This document shows positions 55,886 through 64,000 of a DNA stretch of 64,000 bases, in pieces. The position numbers and the translations under genes are program-made. The first letter of the stretch is position 1. Each line of letters opens with the position of its first letter. The notes beneath the pieces were generated by a model, which was not told the DNA's origin, searched no databases, and worked only from the letters and a program-made list of their open reading frames with translations. The DNA is from an uncultured Burkholderiales bacterium (GTDB lineage: Bacteria; Pseudomonadota; Gammaproteobacteria; Burkholderiales; Burkholderiaceae_C), in assembly GCA_945952065.1 (NCBI GenBank), contig CAMFGY010000002.1:303171-367170 (forward strand), given 5' to 3'.

Positions 55886-56191
55886 TTACCAGCTAGCCTT
55901 GACGACACCAGGGATGTCGCCCTTGAAGGCCAGCTCACGAATCTTGTTACGGCCCAGGCCGAACTTGCGGAACGTACCGCGGGGACGGCCAGTCAACGCG
56001 CAGCGGTTACGCAGGCGAGTTGGGTAGGCATTGCGAGGCAGCTTTTGCAGCTCCAAGCGAGCGATGTAGCGCTCTTCGTCGGACTTCTTAGCGTCGTTGA
56101 TGATTGCCTTCAGTTCCGCATACTTCTTAGCGAACTTGGCAACCAGCGCATCACGCTTGAGCTCACGTTGGATGAGAGAAGTTTTAGCCAC
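55886..56191 (-). CDS. rpsN: 30S ribosomal protein S14 (zinc-free type)
   Basis: 101 residues, the long form without the CxxC zinc ribbon; '[18 protein letters not shown]' signature. Between rplE and rpsH. Confidence 0.98.
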   Translation of the reverse strand: MAKTSLIQRELKRDALVAKFAKKYAELKAIINDAKKSDEERYIARLELQKLPRNAYPTRLRNRCALTGRPRGTFRKFGLGRNKIRELAFKGDIPGVVKASW

Positions 56192-56199
56192 AAATCACC

Positions 56200-56739
56200 T
56201 CAGTTCTTGAACGGGAACTTGAATGCAGCCAACAAGGCCTTGCACTCATCGTCCGTCTTGGCGGTAGTGGTGATGCTGATATTCAGCCCACGCAGCGCAT
56301 CCACCTTGTCGTAATCGATTTCGGGGAAAATGATCTGCTCTTTCACGCCGATGTTGTAGTTGCCGCGGCCATCGAACGAGCGACCCGAGATACCCCGGAA
56401 GTCACGAACGCGAGGCAGGGCAATGGTCACGAAGCGGTCCAGGAATTCATACATCTGAACGCCGCGCAGGGTGACCATGCAACCGATAGGCACCGAGTCA
56501 CGAATCTTGAAGCCGGCAATCGCCTTCTTCGACTTCGTCACCACGGGCTTTTGGCCAGCGATCTTGGTCAGGTCGCCCACAGCGTGATCCATGACCTTCT
56601 TGTCTGCCACAGCTTCACTCACACCCATGTTCAGGGTGATTTTGGTGATGCGCGGCACTTCCATGACCGACTTGTAGCCAAACTTAGCCGAGAGGTCAGG
56701 CACAACTTTTTCGCGATAAAACTCTTGCAAACGAGCCAT
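56200..56739 (-). CDS. rplE: 50S ribosomal protein L5
   Basis: 179 residues from the ATG at 56739 ('[16 protein letters not shown]'). '[19 protein letters not shown]' and '[15 protein letters not shown]' fit L5, a 5S rRNA binder. The longer upstream frame is out of register with rplX and rejected. Confidence 0.98.
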   Translation of the reverse strand: MARLQEFYREKVVPDLSAKFGYKSVMEVPRITKITLNMGVSEAVADKKVMDHAVGDLTKIAGQKPVVTKSKKAIAGFKIRDSVPIGCMVTLRGVQMYEFLDRFVTIALPRVRDFRGISGRSFDGRGNYNIGVKEQIIFPEIDYDKVDALRGLNISITTTAKTDDECKALLAAFKFPFKN

Positions 56740-56749
56740 GTCGAACCCC

Positions 56750-57067
56750 TTAAGCCTTGATCTCTTCGCCGGTCGACTTGTAAACGCGCACCTTCTTGCC
56801 ATCGGCCGCGAGCTTGATGCCCACGCGATCGGCCTTGCCGGATGCAGCGTTGAAAATCGCCACGTTGGATTGATGAATAGGCATCGTCTTTTCGACCACA
56901 CCGCCGGTTGTACCCTTCATGGGGTTCGGCTTGACGTGCTTCTTGACGATATTCACGCCTTCCACCACCAGGTGGTCGGCATCAACGCGAGACGCCACTG
57001 CGCCACGCTTGCCCTTGTCGCGACCGGTCAAAACAATGACCTGATCGCCTTTGCGAATCTTGTTCAT
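56750..57067 (-). CDS. rplX: 50S ribosomal protein L24
   Basis: 105 residues; '[20 protein letters not shown]' KOW motif. Between rplN and rplE. Confidence 0.98.
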   Translation of the reverse strand: MNKIRKGDQVIVLTGRDKGKRGAVASRVDADHLVVEGVNIVKKHVKPNPMKGTTGGVVEKTMPIHQSNVAIFNAASGKADRVGIKLAADGKKVRVYKSTGEEIKA

Positions 57068-57093
57068 GGCAATACCTTTTACTGTGGCCGCGC

Positions 57094-57462
57094 TCAGAGC
57101 ACCTCAGGCGCCAGCGACACGATCTTCATGAAACGCTCGGTACGCAGTTCACGCGTGACCGGGCCAAAGATACGCGTGCCGATAGGCTCGAGCTTGGCAT
57201 TCAGCAGCACAGCGGCATTGCCGTCGAACTTCACCAGCGAGCCGTCTTGACGACGAACACCCTTGGCGGTACGAACGACCACAGCGCTGTAAACCTCACC
57301 CTTTTTCACTCGGGCACGAGGAGCAGCTTCTTTGATGCTGACCTTGATGATGTCGCCAATGCCTGCGTACCGACGCTTGGAACCACCAAGCACCTTGATA
57401 CACATGACGGACTTGGCGCCAGTGTTGTCCGCGACGTCGAGTCGCGATTGCATTTGAATCAT
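57094..57462 (-). CDS. rplN: 50S ribosomal protein L14
   Basis: 122 residues from the ATG at 57462 ('[17 protein letters not shown]'). First gene after the peroxiredoxin insertion; a 289-bp spacer upstream has its own promoter candidate. Confidence 0.98.
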   Translation of the reverse strand: MIQMQSRLDVADNTGAKSVMCIKVLGGSKRRYAGIGDIIKVSIKEAAPRARVKKGEVYSAVVVRTAKGVRRQDGSLVKFDGNAAVLLNAKLEPIGTRIFGPVTRELRTERFMKIVSLAPEVL

Positions 57463-57657
57463 GTTATCCCCAACTTTTCTTAAATTCCCCGCCACCCAGG
57501 ATCGTCCCAGCGCAACAGAGTCATCAAGCAGTCTTGGGCCCGTTGACCAAGCTCAAAACCTTGCTCACGTCAGTGAGAGTCTTGCGCTCAGCAGTTGAGG
57601 GCGGATCCGAGGCCAGAGCACACCACCGGATGTGTCTTGCGTTCGGCGAAGCTTTAG

Positions 57658-57687
57658 ATTGTGCACTGAACGCACCCGGTGCGTCAA
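57658..57687 (-). promoter_or_regulatory. Candidate sigma70 promoter for rplN and the spc genes
   Basis: Minus strand TTGACG (-35, 57687-57682), 18-bp spacer, CACAAT (-10, 57663-57658). About 195 bp before the rplN ATG and after the peroxiredoxin gene. The rest of the 289-bp spacer shows nothing else I recognise. Confidence 0.5.
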
Positions 57688-57751
57688 GCACTTTCTCAAA
57701 AGAAATTTAGGTGCGAGACAGAAACACTCTGCCCCGCGCCATTTCAAGCCA

Positions 57752-58261
57752 TTAGTTGGCCTTGGCCTGGGCCAACATCGTGGCCGCATCACTCACTTCA
57801 AATTTGCCAGGACCTTCGATGTTGAGCGTCTTGACCTGGCCATTCACCAACAGCATCGAGTAGCGCTGCGAGCGCAGACCCATGCCGTGGGCGCCGAGCT
57901 CCAGGGTCAGCCCAGTAGCCTTGGTGAAGTCGGCATTGCCGTCAGCCATCATGCGGATGACGCCGTTCGTCTTCTGGTCACGCGCCCAAGCGCCCATCAC
58001 GAAGGCGTCATTCACGGAAATGCACCAAATCTCATCGACACCAGCGGCCTTTAGCGCCTCAGCGTGCTCTTTATAGCCCGGCACATGCTGCGCGGAACAC
58101 GTGGGCGTAAAAGCACCAGGCAAGGCAAACACCGCAATCTTCTTGCCAGCCGTTGCGGCAGCGATATCCACAGCATTGGGGCCCAGCGAACAACCTTCGC
58201 CTGCGACTTCAATGAATTCTTGCAGCTTGCCTGCAGGGATTTGATCGCCAATCTTCAACAT
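57752..58261 (-). CDS. Prx5-type peroxiredoxin
   Basis: 169 residues from the ATG at 58261 (AAGGAG upstream). Prx5 family: 'FALPGAFTPTCSAQHVPG' with the PxxxTxxC motif (P48, T52, peroxidatic C55) and 'SVNDAFVMGAWARDQ'. Reduces peroxides using glutathione or thioredoxin-type donors. Unusual place between rpsQ and rplN: a terminator lies before it and a promoter candidate after it, so it forms a separate unit on the same strand. Confidence 0.92.
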   Translation of the reverse strand: MLKIGDQIPAGKLQEFIEVAGEGCSLGPNAVDIAAATAGKKIAVFALPGAFTPTCSAQHVPGYKEHAEALKAAGVDEIWCISVNDAFVMGAWARDQKTNGVIRMMADGNADFTKATGLTLELGAHGMGLRSQRYSMLLVNGQVKTLNIEGPGKFEVSDAATMLAQAKAN

Positions 58262-58313
58262 AAAAGCTCCTTGTCTGGTTTGTGAAGCATCGCCGCGAAA
58301 CTGCGACGCCAAT

Positions 58314-58357
58314 AAAAAAACGGTCGGGCGCTAGTATTCCAGCGTTCCGACCGTTTC
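58314..58357 (-). terminator. Rho-independent terminator after rpsQ
   Basis: On the minus strand ACGGTCGG ... CCGACCGT with extra AGCGC/GCGCT-type pairing in the loop, followed by seven T. Lies 55-98 bases after the rpsQ stop and before the peroxiredoxin gene. Would end the S10 operon here. Confidence 0.85.
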
Positions 58358-58411
58358 ATACTTTGTGCGGCACAAGACCACACAAAGCAAACGTCTTCAA
58401 TCAACGAGCGT

Positions 58412-58684
58412 TTAGACGGCTTGAGCCTTCTCAACCAAGCGGGTCACAACCCAGCTCTTGGTCTTGGACAGCGGGCGGCCTTCGGCGATCTCGACCACAT
58501 CACCCATCTTGTACTCGCCGTTTTCATCATGGGCGTGGTACTTGCGGGAGAGGGCCACGATCTTGCCGTAGAGCTCGTGCTTAGCACGACGCTCGACCAG
58601 CACGGTCACGGTCTTGGAGCGCTTGTCGCTGACCACACGACCCACCAGGGTACGTGTGTTCTTAGTTGCTTGAGCTTGCGTCAT
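58412..58684 (-). CDS. rpsQ: 30S ribosomal protein S17
   Basis: 90 residues; '[20 protein letters not shown]' and '[10 protein letters not shown]'-type end ('[20 protein letters not shown]'). The start overlaps the rpmC stop by 4 bp. Confidence 0.98.
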   Translation of the reverse strand: MTQAQATKNTRTLVGRVVSDKRSKTVTVLVERRAKHELYGKIVALSRKYHAHDENGEYKMGDVVEIAEGRPLSKTKSWVVTRLVEKAQAV

Positions 58685-58881
58685 TTCGCGGCTCCCTTCT
58701 TCTTCTCGTTCAAGATGGTCTTGACACGAGCGATGTCGCGGCGCGTGTTGCCCAACACAGTGTGGTTGGTCAACTGTTGAGTCGCCTTTTGCATGCGAAG
58801 GCCGAAATGGGCCTTCAGCAGGTCTGTCACTTCCTTTTCCAAGGCGGCGACATCCTTGCCACGCAGTTCAGATGCTTTCAT
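58681..58881 (-). CDS. rpmC: 50S ribosomal protein L29
   Basis: 66 residues; '[20 protein letters not shown]' and '[20 protein letters not shown]'. Between rplP and rpsQ. Confidence 0.97.
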   Translation of the reverse strand: MKASELRGKDVAALEKEVTDLLKAHFGLRMQKATQQLTNHTVLGNTRRDIARVKTILNEKKKGAAK

Positions 58882-58894
58882 GGTGTTCTCCGCT

Positions 58895-59311
58895 TCAGGT
58901 ACCGACCTGGCGCGCCACGAAGGTGCAGCTCAAAGGCAGCTTTGCAGCAGCCAGAGTGAACGCTTCGCGAGCCAGAGCTTCCGGCACACCGTTGATCTCG
59001 TAGAGCACCTTGCCAGGCTGAATTTCAGCGACATAGTACTCTGGGTTGCCCTTACCGTTACCCATACGGACTTCGGCAGGCTTCTGGGAGATCGGCTTGT
59101 CAGGGAAGATGCGGATGAAGATGCGACCACCGCGCTTGATATGGCGCGAGATTGCACGACGAGCAGCTTCGATTTGACGAGCCGTCAGGCGGCCGCGTTC
59201 GGTAGCCTTCAGGCCGAAGTCACCGAAAGACACGGCAGCACCGCGGGTAGCAACACCAGTGTTACGACCCTTTTGCTCCTTGCGGTATTTGCGACGAGCT
59301 GGTTGCAGCAT
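58895..59311 (-). CDS. rplP: 50S ribosomal protein L16
   Basis: 138 residues; '[19 protein letters not shown]' and '[20 protein letters not shown]'. 13 bp before rpmC. Confidence 0.99.
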   Translation of the reverse strand: MLQPARRKYRKEQKGRNTGVATRGAAVSFGDFGLKATERGRLTARQIEAARRAISRHIKRGGRIFIRIFPDKPISQKPAEVRMGNGKGNPEYYVAEIQPGKVLYEINGVPEALAREAFTLAAAKLPLSCTFVARQVGT

Positions 59312-59313
59312 GT

Positions 59314-60168
59314 TTATTCTCCTTTGGCCTCACCGCCAGCAGGTGCAGCCTTGCGGACGACACGCTTGGCAGCGGGCTGGGCTGCGTCACCGGCGGAGGC
59401 AGGCTTATCGCCACCTTCGCCACGCGGACCACGGTCACCACCCGGGCGGCCACGGCCAGCCGGGGCACCAGGACGGGCATTGCGACGCGGGCGACGATCG
59501 TCTTCACCGGCTTCGCTCTTGATCACAGGCGCTTCGCCATTGGCCAGGCGGTCACCACGGTAGACCCACACCTTCACACCGATGATGCCGTACGTCGTGC
59601 TGGCTTCGGAGAAGCCGTAGTCGATGTCAGCCTTCAGGGTGTGAAGAGGCACGCGGCCTTCACGGTACCACTCGCAACGAGCGATTTCGATGCCGTTCAA
59701 ACGGCCCGACGACATGATCTTGATACCTTGAGCGCCCAAACGCATGGCGTTCTGCATCGCACGCTTCATGGCGCGGCGGAACATGATGCGCTTTTCCAGC
59801 TGCTGGGTGATCGAGTCAGCGATCAGTTGAGCATCGATTTCGGGCTTGCGCACTTCTTCGATGTTCACTGCCACTGGCACGCCCAGACGCTTGGTCAGCT
59901 CGGCCTTCAGGTTTTCGATGTCTTCGCCCTTCTTGCCGATCACCACGCCCGGACGAGCCGAGTAAATGGTGATGCGTGCGTTCTTGGCAGGACGCTCGAT
60001 CAGAATGCGCGACACAGCGGCATTCTTCAGCTTGGTCTTCAGGTAGTCGCGAACTTGCAGATCTTCGGCCAGCATGGTGGCGAAGTTCTTGTTCGACGCG
60101 TACCAACGCGAAGCCCAATTACGGGTGACTGGCAGGCGAAAGCCAACCGGATGGATTTTTTGTCCCAT
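59314..60168 (-). CDS. rpsC: 30S ribosomal protein S3 with long basic tail
   Basis: 284 residues, about 50 more than E. coli S3. N-terminal '[18 protein letters not shown]' and KH domain ('[18 protein letters not shown]') are normal. From about residue 225 a low-complexity Arg/Gly/Pro/Ala tail ([20 protein letters not shown] ... [15 protein letters not shown]) follows. Similar tails occur in Burkholderiales S3. Confidence 0.98.
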   Translation of the reverse strand: MGQKIHPVGFRLPVTRNWASRWYASNKNFATMLAEDLQVRDYLKTKLKNAAVSRILIERPAKNARITIYSARPGVVIGKKGEDIENLKAELTKRLGVPVAVNIEEVRKPEIDAQLIADSITQQLEKRIMFRRAMKRAMQNAMRLGAQGIKIMSSGRLNGIEIARCEWYREGRVPLHTLKADIDYGFSEASTTYGIIGVKVWVYRGDRLANGEAPVIKSEAGEDDRRPRRNARPGAPAGRGRPGGDRGPRGEGGDKPASAGDAAQPAAKRVVRKAAPAGGEAKGE

Positions 60169-60184
60169 AGTCTTCCTTCAGCCT

Positions 60185-60514
60185 TCAGTTGCCGACCGAC
60201 ACGAAGATGTGGCAGGTGGGCTTGCTGATGCGGTTGCCACGGCCTTTGGCGCGGGCAGAGAAACGCTTCAGAGTTGCACCTTGCTCCACATAGATCGTGG
60301 TGACCTTGAGCTCATCAATATCAGCGCCGTCGTTGTGTTCGGCGTTGGCGATGGCGCTTTCCAGCGCCTTCTTGATGATGACTGCAGCCTTCTTCTGGGT
60401 GAATTCCAGGATGTTCAGCGCGTGGTCCACCTTCTTACCGCGGATCAGGTCAGCCACCAGGCGGCCCTTATCACACGACAGGCGAACACCGCGAACGATT
60501 GCTTTGGTTTCCAT
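60185..60514 (-). CDS. rplV: 50S ribosomal protein L22
   Basis: 109 residues from the ATG at 60514 ('[16 protein letters not shown]'), whose AAGG is well spaced; the ATG at 60523 lies too close to it. 'MPRAKGRANRI'-type loop reads '[19 protein letters not shown]'. Confidence 0.98.
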   Translation of the reverse strand: METKAIVRGVRLSCDKGRLVADLIRGKKVDHALNILEFTQKKAAVIIKKALESAIANAEHNDGADIDELKVTTIYVEQGATLKRFSARAKGRGNRISKPTCHIFVSVGN

Positions 60515-60525
60515 CGTTGGCATCC

Positions 60526-60804
60526 TTATTTCTTCCCGGCCTTCTTATCGGCGGGATGGCCTTTGAAGGTGCGGGTCAGCGCGAATTCGCCCAGCTTGTG
60601 GCCGACCATCTGGTCCGACACATAAACCGGCACGTGTTGCTTGCCGTTGTGCACAGCGATCGTCAGTCCGATGAATTCGGGCAGGATCGTCGAGCGACGC
60701 GACCAAGTCTTGATAGGCTTTTTGTCCTTGTTGGCAACCGCCTTCTCGACCTTAGCCAAGAGGTGATGGTCAATGAAGGGGCCCTTCTTGAGTGAACGAG
60801 TCAT
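60526..60804 (-). CDS. rpsS: 30S ribosomal protein S19
   Basis: 92 residues; '[20 protein letters not shown]' and '[23 protein letters not shown]' region. Between rplB and rplV. Confidence 0.99.
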   Translation of the reverse strand: MTRSLKKGPFIDHHLLAKVEKAVANKDKKPIKTWSRRSTILPEFIGLTIAVHNGKQHVPVYVSDQMVGHKLGEFALTRTFKGHPADKKAGKK

Positions 60805-60814
60805 GGCCTACCCT

Positions 60815-61639
60815 TTACTTCTTGCGACGCGAAACGATGAACGTCTGCGTACGCTTGTTGTTACGAGTGCGGAAGCCCTTCGTGAGGGTGTTCCACGGCG
60901 ACACAGGCGCCTGGCCTTCACCGGTACGACCTTCACCACCACCGTGCGGGTGATCCACCGGGTTCATGGCGGTACCACGAACGGTCGGACGGATGCCCTT
61001 CCAACGGATTGCACCGGCCTTGCCGTACTGGCGCAGCTGGTGTTCTTCGTTCGACACTTCGCCAATCGTGGCGCGGCAGTCGATGTGGATGCGGCGAACT
61101 TCACCGGAGCGCAAACGCAGCTGAGCGTAGATGCCTTCGCGAGCCATCAGCACCACAGACACGCCAGCGGAGCGAGCGATCTGAGCACCCTTACCAGGCA
61201 GCATTTCGACGCAGTGAATGGTCGAGCCCACGGGGATGTTGCGGATAGGCAAGGTGTTGCCAGCCTTGATCGGAGCCTCAGCGCCGCTCAAGATGGTCGA
61301 ACCCACTTCCAAGCCACGCGGCGCGATGATGTAACGACGCTCGCCGTCGGCGTAGCACACCAGAGCGATGTGAGCCGTACGGTTGGGGTCGTACTCGATG
61401 CGCTCAACCTTGGCGGGGATGCCGTCCTTGTTGCGCTTGAAGTCAACCACGCGGTAGTGGTGCTTGTGACCACCGCCCTTGTGGCGAACTGTGATGTGAC
61501 CGTTGTTGTTACGGCCAGAGTTTTGCTTTTGCGGCTCAAGCAGCGACGCCTCAGGCGCGCCCTTGTGCAGGTGCGAGTGCACCACCTTCACAACGGCACG
61601 GCGGCCTGGTGAAGTTGGCTTAACTTTTACGACGGCCAT
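60815..61639 (-). CDS. rplB: 50S ribosomal protein L2
   Basis: 274 residues; '[20 protein letters not shown]' and the conserved '[19 protein letters not shown]' with the peptidyl-transferase-region His. Shares one base with the rplW stop. Confidence 0.99.
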   Translation of the reverse strand: MAVVKVKPTSPGRRAVVKVVHSHLHKGAPEASLLEPQKQNSGRNNNGHITVRHKGGGHKHHYRVVDFKRNKDGIPAKVERIEYDPNRTAHIALVCYADGERRYIIAPRGLEVGSTILSGAEAPIKAGNTLPIRNIPVGSTIHCVEMLPGKGAQIARSAGVSVVLMAREGIYAQLRLRSGEVRRIHIDCRATIGEVSNEEHQLRQYGKAGAIRWKGIRPTVRGTAMNPVDHPHGGGEGRTGEGQAPVSPWNTLTKGFRTRNNKRTQTFIVSRRKK

Positions 61640-61953
61640 TACGCAGCCTCCCCGGAGAAGTTGAGCTCTTGGCCCGCCTTCAGCGACACATACGCCTTCT
61701 TGACGTGGTCGCGGCGACCGATGGAACGGCCGAAGCGCTTGACCTTGCCCTTGACCTGAACAACGTTCACAGCCTCAACCTCGACCTTGAACATCAGTTC
61801 AACAGCGGCCTTGATTTCAGGCTTGGTGGCGTCACGCAGGACCTTGAACAACACTTGGTTGTGCTTCTCAGCAACTGCCGTGGCCTTTTCGGACACGATA
61901 GGAGCCAGCAGCACCGAGGCCAAACGGCCTTCAGAATATTTCACGGCGCTCAT
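61639..61953 (-). CDS. rplW: 50S ribosomal protein L23
   Basis: 104 residues; '[20 protein letters not shown]' and '[20 protein letters not shown]'. Exit-tunnel protein. Overlaps rplD by 4 bp. Confidence 0.98.
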   Translation of the reverse strand: MSAVKYSEGRLASVLLAPIVSEKATAVAEKHNQVLFKVLRDATKPEIKAAVELMFKVEVEAVNVVQVKGKVKRFGRSIGRRDHVKKAYVSLKAGQELNFSGEAA

Positions 61954-62570
61954 GCCAGCATCTCCTTGAGTTGCTCCATTGCGGCCTTGGTCACCAGAAC
62001 CTTCTTGTAGAAGACCAGCGACAGCGGATCCGCATAACGCGGCTCGCAGACCAGGACATTGGCGAGGTTGCGCGAAGCCAGCAGCAGGTTGTCGTCCAAC
62101 TGATCAGCGATCAGCATGACGGATTCCAGGCCCATGGCCTTGAACTTGGCAGCCAACAGCTTGGTCTTTGGCGCTTCCAGCGTGATCGAATCGACCACGG
62201 CCAGGCGACCTTCACGGGCCAGCTGCGACAAGATGGCGGCCATACCGGCGCGATACATCTTCTTGTTCAGCTTGTGCGTGAAGTTCTCATCCGGCATGTT
62301 CGGGAAAATCCGACCACCCCCACGCCACAGCGGCGAGGAAGTCATACCAGCACGAGCGCGGCCAGTTCCCTTTTGACGGAAAGGCTTCTTCGTGGAGTGC
62401 TTAACTTGTTCGCGGTCCTTCTGAGCGCGGGTACCTTGGCGGGCATTGGCCTGGAAGGCCACAACCACCTGGTGCACCAGGGCTTCGTTGTAATCGCGAG
62501 CAAACAATGTGTCAGGAGCGTCCACCTTGGCAGTGGCCTGACCTTGCTCATTCAGGAGCTCGAGCTGCAT
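61950..62570 (-). CDS. rplD: 50S ribosomal protein L4
   Basis: 206 residues; '[20 protein letters not shown]' is the L4 loop reaching the exit tunnel. L4 represses the S10 operon in E. coli. One-base overlap with the rplC stop. Confidence 0.99.
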   Translation of the reverse strand: MQLELLNEQGQATAKVDAPDTLFARDYNEALVHQVVVAFQANARQGTRAQKDREQVKHSTKKPFRQKGTGRARAGMTSSPLWRGGGRIFPNMPDENFTHKLNKKMYRAGMAAILSQLAREGRLAVVDSITLEAPKTKLLAAKFKAMGLESVMLIADQLDDNLLLASRNLANVLVCEPRYADPLSLVFYKKVLVTKAAMEQLKEMLA

Positions 62571-63241
62571 CAGTTGGCTCCCTTCTTGACCTTGACCTTA
62601 ACGGCAGGGCGCACGACCACATGGCCGTTTTTGGCGCCCGGAACGGCACCGCGGACCAGCAGCAATTGACGAGCTTCGTCAACGCGCACGATGTCCAGGT
62701 TTTGCACGCTCACGGTCACATCACCCAGGTGGCCCGACATCTTCTTGCCAGGGAACACACGACCGGGATCCTGGGCCATCGAGATGGAGCCAGGCACATT
62801 GTGCGAACGGCTGTTACCGTGGGACGCACGCTGCGAAGCGAAGTTGTGACGCTTGATGGTGCCTTCGAAGCCCTTACCGATGGAAGTGCCCTGCACGTCC
62901 ACCAGCTGACCCGCTGCAAACAGCGAGACCGGCACTTGCGCGCCCAGCTTGTACTCAGCAGCGACTTCAGCGGCAACGCGGAATTCGCTCATCACACGAC
63001 CGGCTTCAACACCCGCCTTAGCGAGGTGACCGGCTTCCGGCTTGGTCACGCGCGAAGCTTTGCGCGAACCGAACACCACCTGAATGGCGGTGTAGCCGTC
63101 GTTTTCTACGGTCTTGATCTGGGACACGCGGTTATCGGACACATCCAACACCGTCACAGGCACGGCATCGCCGTCGTCCGTGAAGATGCGCATCATGCCC
63201 ACCTTGCGGCCCAGCAATCCGAGACGATTGCTTAGACTCAT
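62570..63241 (-). CDS. rplC: 50S ribosomal protein L3
   Basis: 223 residues from the ATG at 63241 ('[20 protein letters not shown]'); '[20 protein letters not shown]' signature. A long frame upstream is untranslated leader. First gene of its transcription unit, with a promoter candidate 170-200 bp upstream. Confidence 0.98.
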   Translation of the reverse strand: MSLSNRLGLLGRKVGMMRIFTDDGDAVPVTVLDVSDNRVSQIKTVENDGYTAIQVVFGSRKASRVTKPEAGHLAKAGVEAGRVMSEFRVAAEVAAEYKLGAQVPVSLFAAGQLVDVQGTSIGKGFEGTIKRHNFASQRASHGNSRSHNVPGSISMAQDPGRVFPGKKMSGHLGDVTVSVQNLDIVRVDEARQLLLVRGAVPGAKNGHVVVRPAVKVKVKKGAN

Positions 63242-63407
63242 GGTTTTTCTCCAGCCCCACAGGTTTCGACCCTGGAAGCCATTTGCAAACACCCGACATC
63301 GATTGGCCGGGCTGACCAGTGCATCAAGACTTTGCAACCCTTTCGGGCCGCATCGGCATGATGCGCCAAATCCCGCGCAGCAATAAACCAGCGCGGAAAA
63401 GCTGGCG

Positions 63408-63437
63408 AGTATAGCGTGAACCCTAGCTTGCGCGCAA
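63408..63437 (-). promoter_or_regulatory. Candidate sigma70 promoter for rplC operon
   Basis: Minus strand TTGCGC (-35, 63437-63432), 18-bp spacer, TATACT (-10, 63413-63408). Leaves a leader of about 160 nt before rplC, long enough for an L4-type control structure, which I did not identify. Confidence 0.6.
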
Positions 63438-63458
63438 GCCCTCGCCTCGCTCGCCAAC

Positions 63459-63493
63459 GAAAAAGGGGCAAGCCGAACAGCTCACCCCTTTTG
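63459..63493 (-). terminator. Terminator between rpsJ and rplC
   Basis: AAAAGGGG and CCCCTTTTT arms around a 15-18 base loop, T-tract on the minus-strand side, 44-78 bases after the rpsJ stop. Separates tuf-rpsJ from rplC. Confidence 0.75.
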
Positions 63494-63536
63494 CCAAGTC
63501 TGACACTCAAGTCCGAAGACTCAAGCGCAACAGCCT

Positions 63537-63848
63537 TTATTGCAACTTGATTTCGACGTCGACGCCGGCAGGCAGGTCGAGCTTCATCAGTGCGTCAACC
63601 GTCTTGTCGGTTGGGTCCACGATGTCCATCAGGCGCTGATGGGTGCGGATTTCGAACTGGTCGCGCGAGGCCTTGTTGACGTGCGGCGAACGCAGAATGT
63701 CAAAACGCTGCATGCGGGTCGGCAGCGGCACGGGGCCACGGACGATCGCGCCAGTGCGCTTGGCGGTTTCAACGATTTCAGCGGCCGATTGATCGATCAG
63801 CTTGTAATCAAACGCCTTCAGGCGAATGCGGATCTTTTGCTTTTGCAT
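63537..63848 (-). CDS. rpsJ: 30S ribosomal protein S10 (NusE)
   Basis: 103 residues from the ATG at 63848 ('[20 protein letters not shown]'); '[20 protein letters not shown]' signature. Follows tuf; also functions in antitermination. Confidence 0.99.
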   Translation of the reverse strand: MQKQKIRIRLKAFDYKLIDQSAAEIVETAKRTGAIVRGPVPLPTRMQRFDILRSPHVNKASRDQFEIRTHQRLMDIVDPTDKTVDALMKLDLPAGVDVEIKLQ

Positions 63849-63945
63849 GACGATTCCTTCAAAGAACGAGCGACTGAACGTCGCGGGGTTGGTGAAGCCC
63901 AATGCAGCCGAAACTCGGCGGCATTGGACTGGTCACGCAAAAGTC

Positions 63946-64000
63946 TTACTCGATGATCGTGGCAACAACGCCCGAACCGACGGTACGGCCGCCTTCGCGG
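63946..64000 (-). CDS. tuf: Elongation factor Tu, C-terminal end only
   Basis: Only the last 17 or so codons are in the window; the encoded end 'REGGRTVGSGVVATIIE' is the EF-Tu C-terminus. The gene continues past the right edge. Confidence 0.93.
   Translation of the reverse strand, partial: REGGRTVGSGVVATIIE

Overview
The window is high-GC DNA from a betaproteobacterium, most likely Burkholderiales. The basis is the family resemblance of the ribosomal, NosR/NirDL/Ccm and MobB proteins, and the Fnr/Dnr-type sites. It has three parts: a denitrification supercluster (about 1-33 kb), a sialic-acid island bounded by initiator-tRNA sequence (about 33-46 kb), and dsbD followed by the alpha/spc/S10 ribosomal clusters on the minus strand (46-64 kb).

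Denitrification block, nearly all plus strand. It opens with the C-terminal end of a NosR-like protein, then nosD-F-Y-L and a second nosL-like gene (N2O reductase maturation). Next come norC-B-Q, a polyferredoxin gene and norD (nitric oxide reductase). Two tandem Crp/Fnr-family regulators follow. nirE (minus) and nirC-F-DL-G-H-J-N make haem d1 for cd1 nitrite reductase. ccmA-I mature c-type cytochromes, napD-A-G-H-B-C encode periplasmic nitrate reductase, and napF (minus) and mobB close the block. nosZ and nirS are not in the window. Five Fnr/Dnr-like boxes serve norC, both regulators, the nirE/nirC divergent pair and ccmA. Every associated start codon lies 62-73 bp from its box centre, so the block looks like one anaerobic/NO-controlled regulon.

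Sialic-acid island. A degenerate 3' part of initiator tRNA-fMet with its downstream terminator lies at 33.05-33.15 kb. The same sequence is intact at 45.84-45.98 kb, next to 11-bp phased direct repeats. Between them are a Kelch-type mutarotase (NanM-like) preceded by a C14 tract, an MFS transporter, a sialate lyase, a sialate O-acetylesterase and an AGE-family 2-epimerase. A FadR-type GntR regulator and, on the minus strand, a TonB-dependent receptor complete it. Together they could take O-acetylated sialic acid from the outer membrane to N-acetylglucosamine. No intact integrase is seen.

Ribosomal block, minus strand. In transcription order: tuf (partial), rpsJ, rplC-D-W-B, rpsS, rplV, rpsC, rplP, rpmC, rpsQ, a terminator, a Prx5-type peroxiredoxin, a promoter candidate, rplN-X-E, rpsN-H, rplF-R, rpsE, rpmD, rplO, secY, infA, rpmJ, rpsM-K-D, rpoA, rplQ. 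The peroxiredoxin cassette splits what is usually a continuous S10-spc run. Functions are inferred from sequence motifs and gene order; no database search was run.
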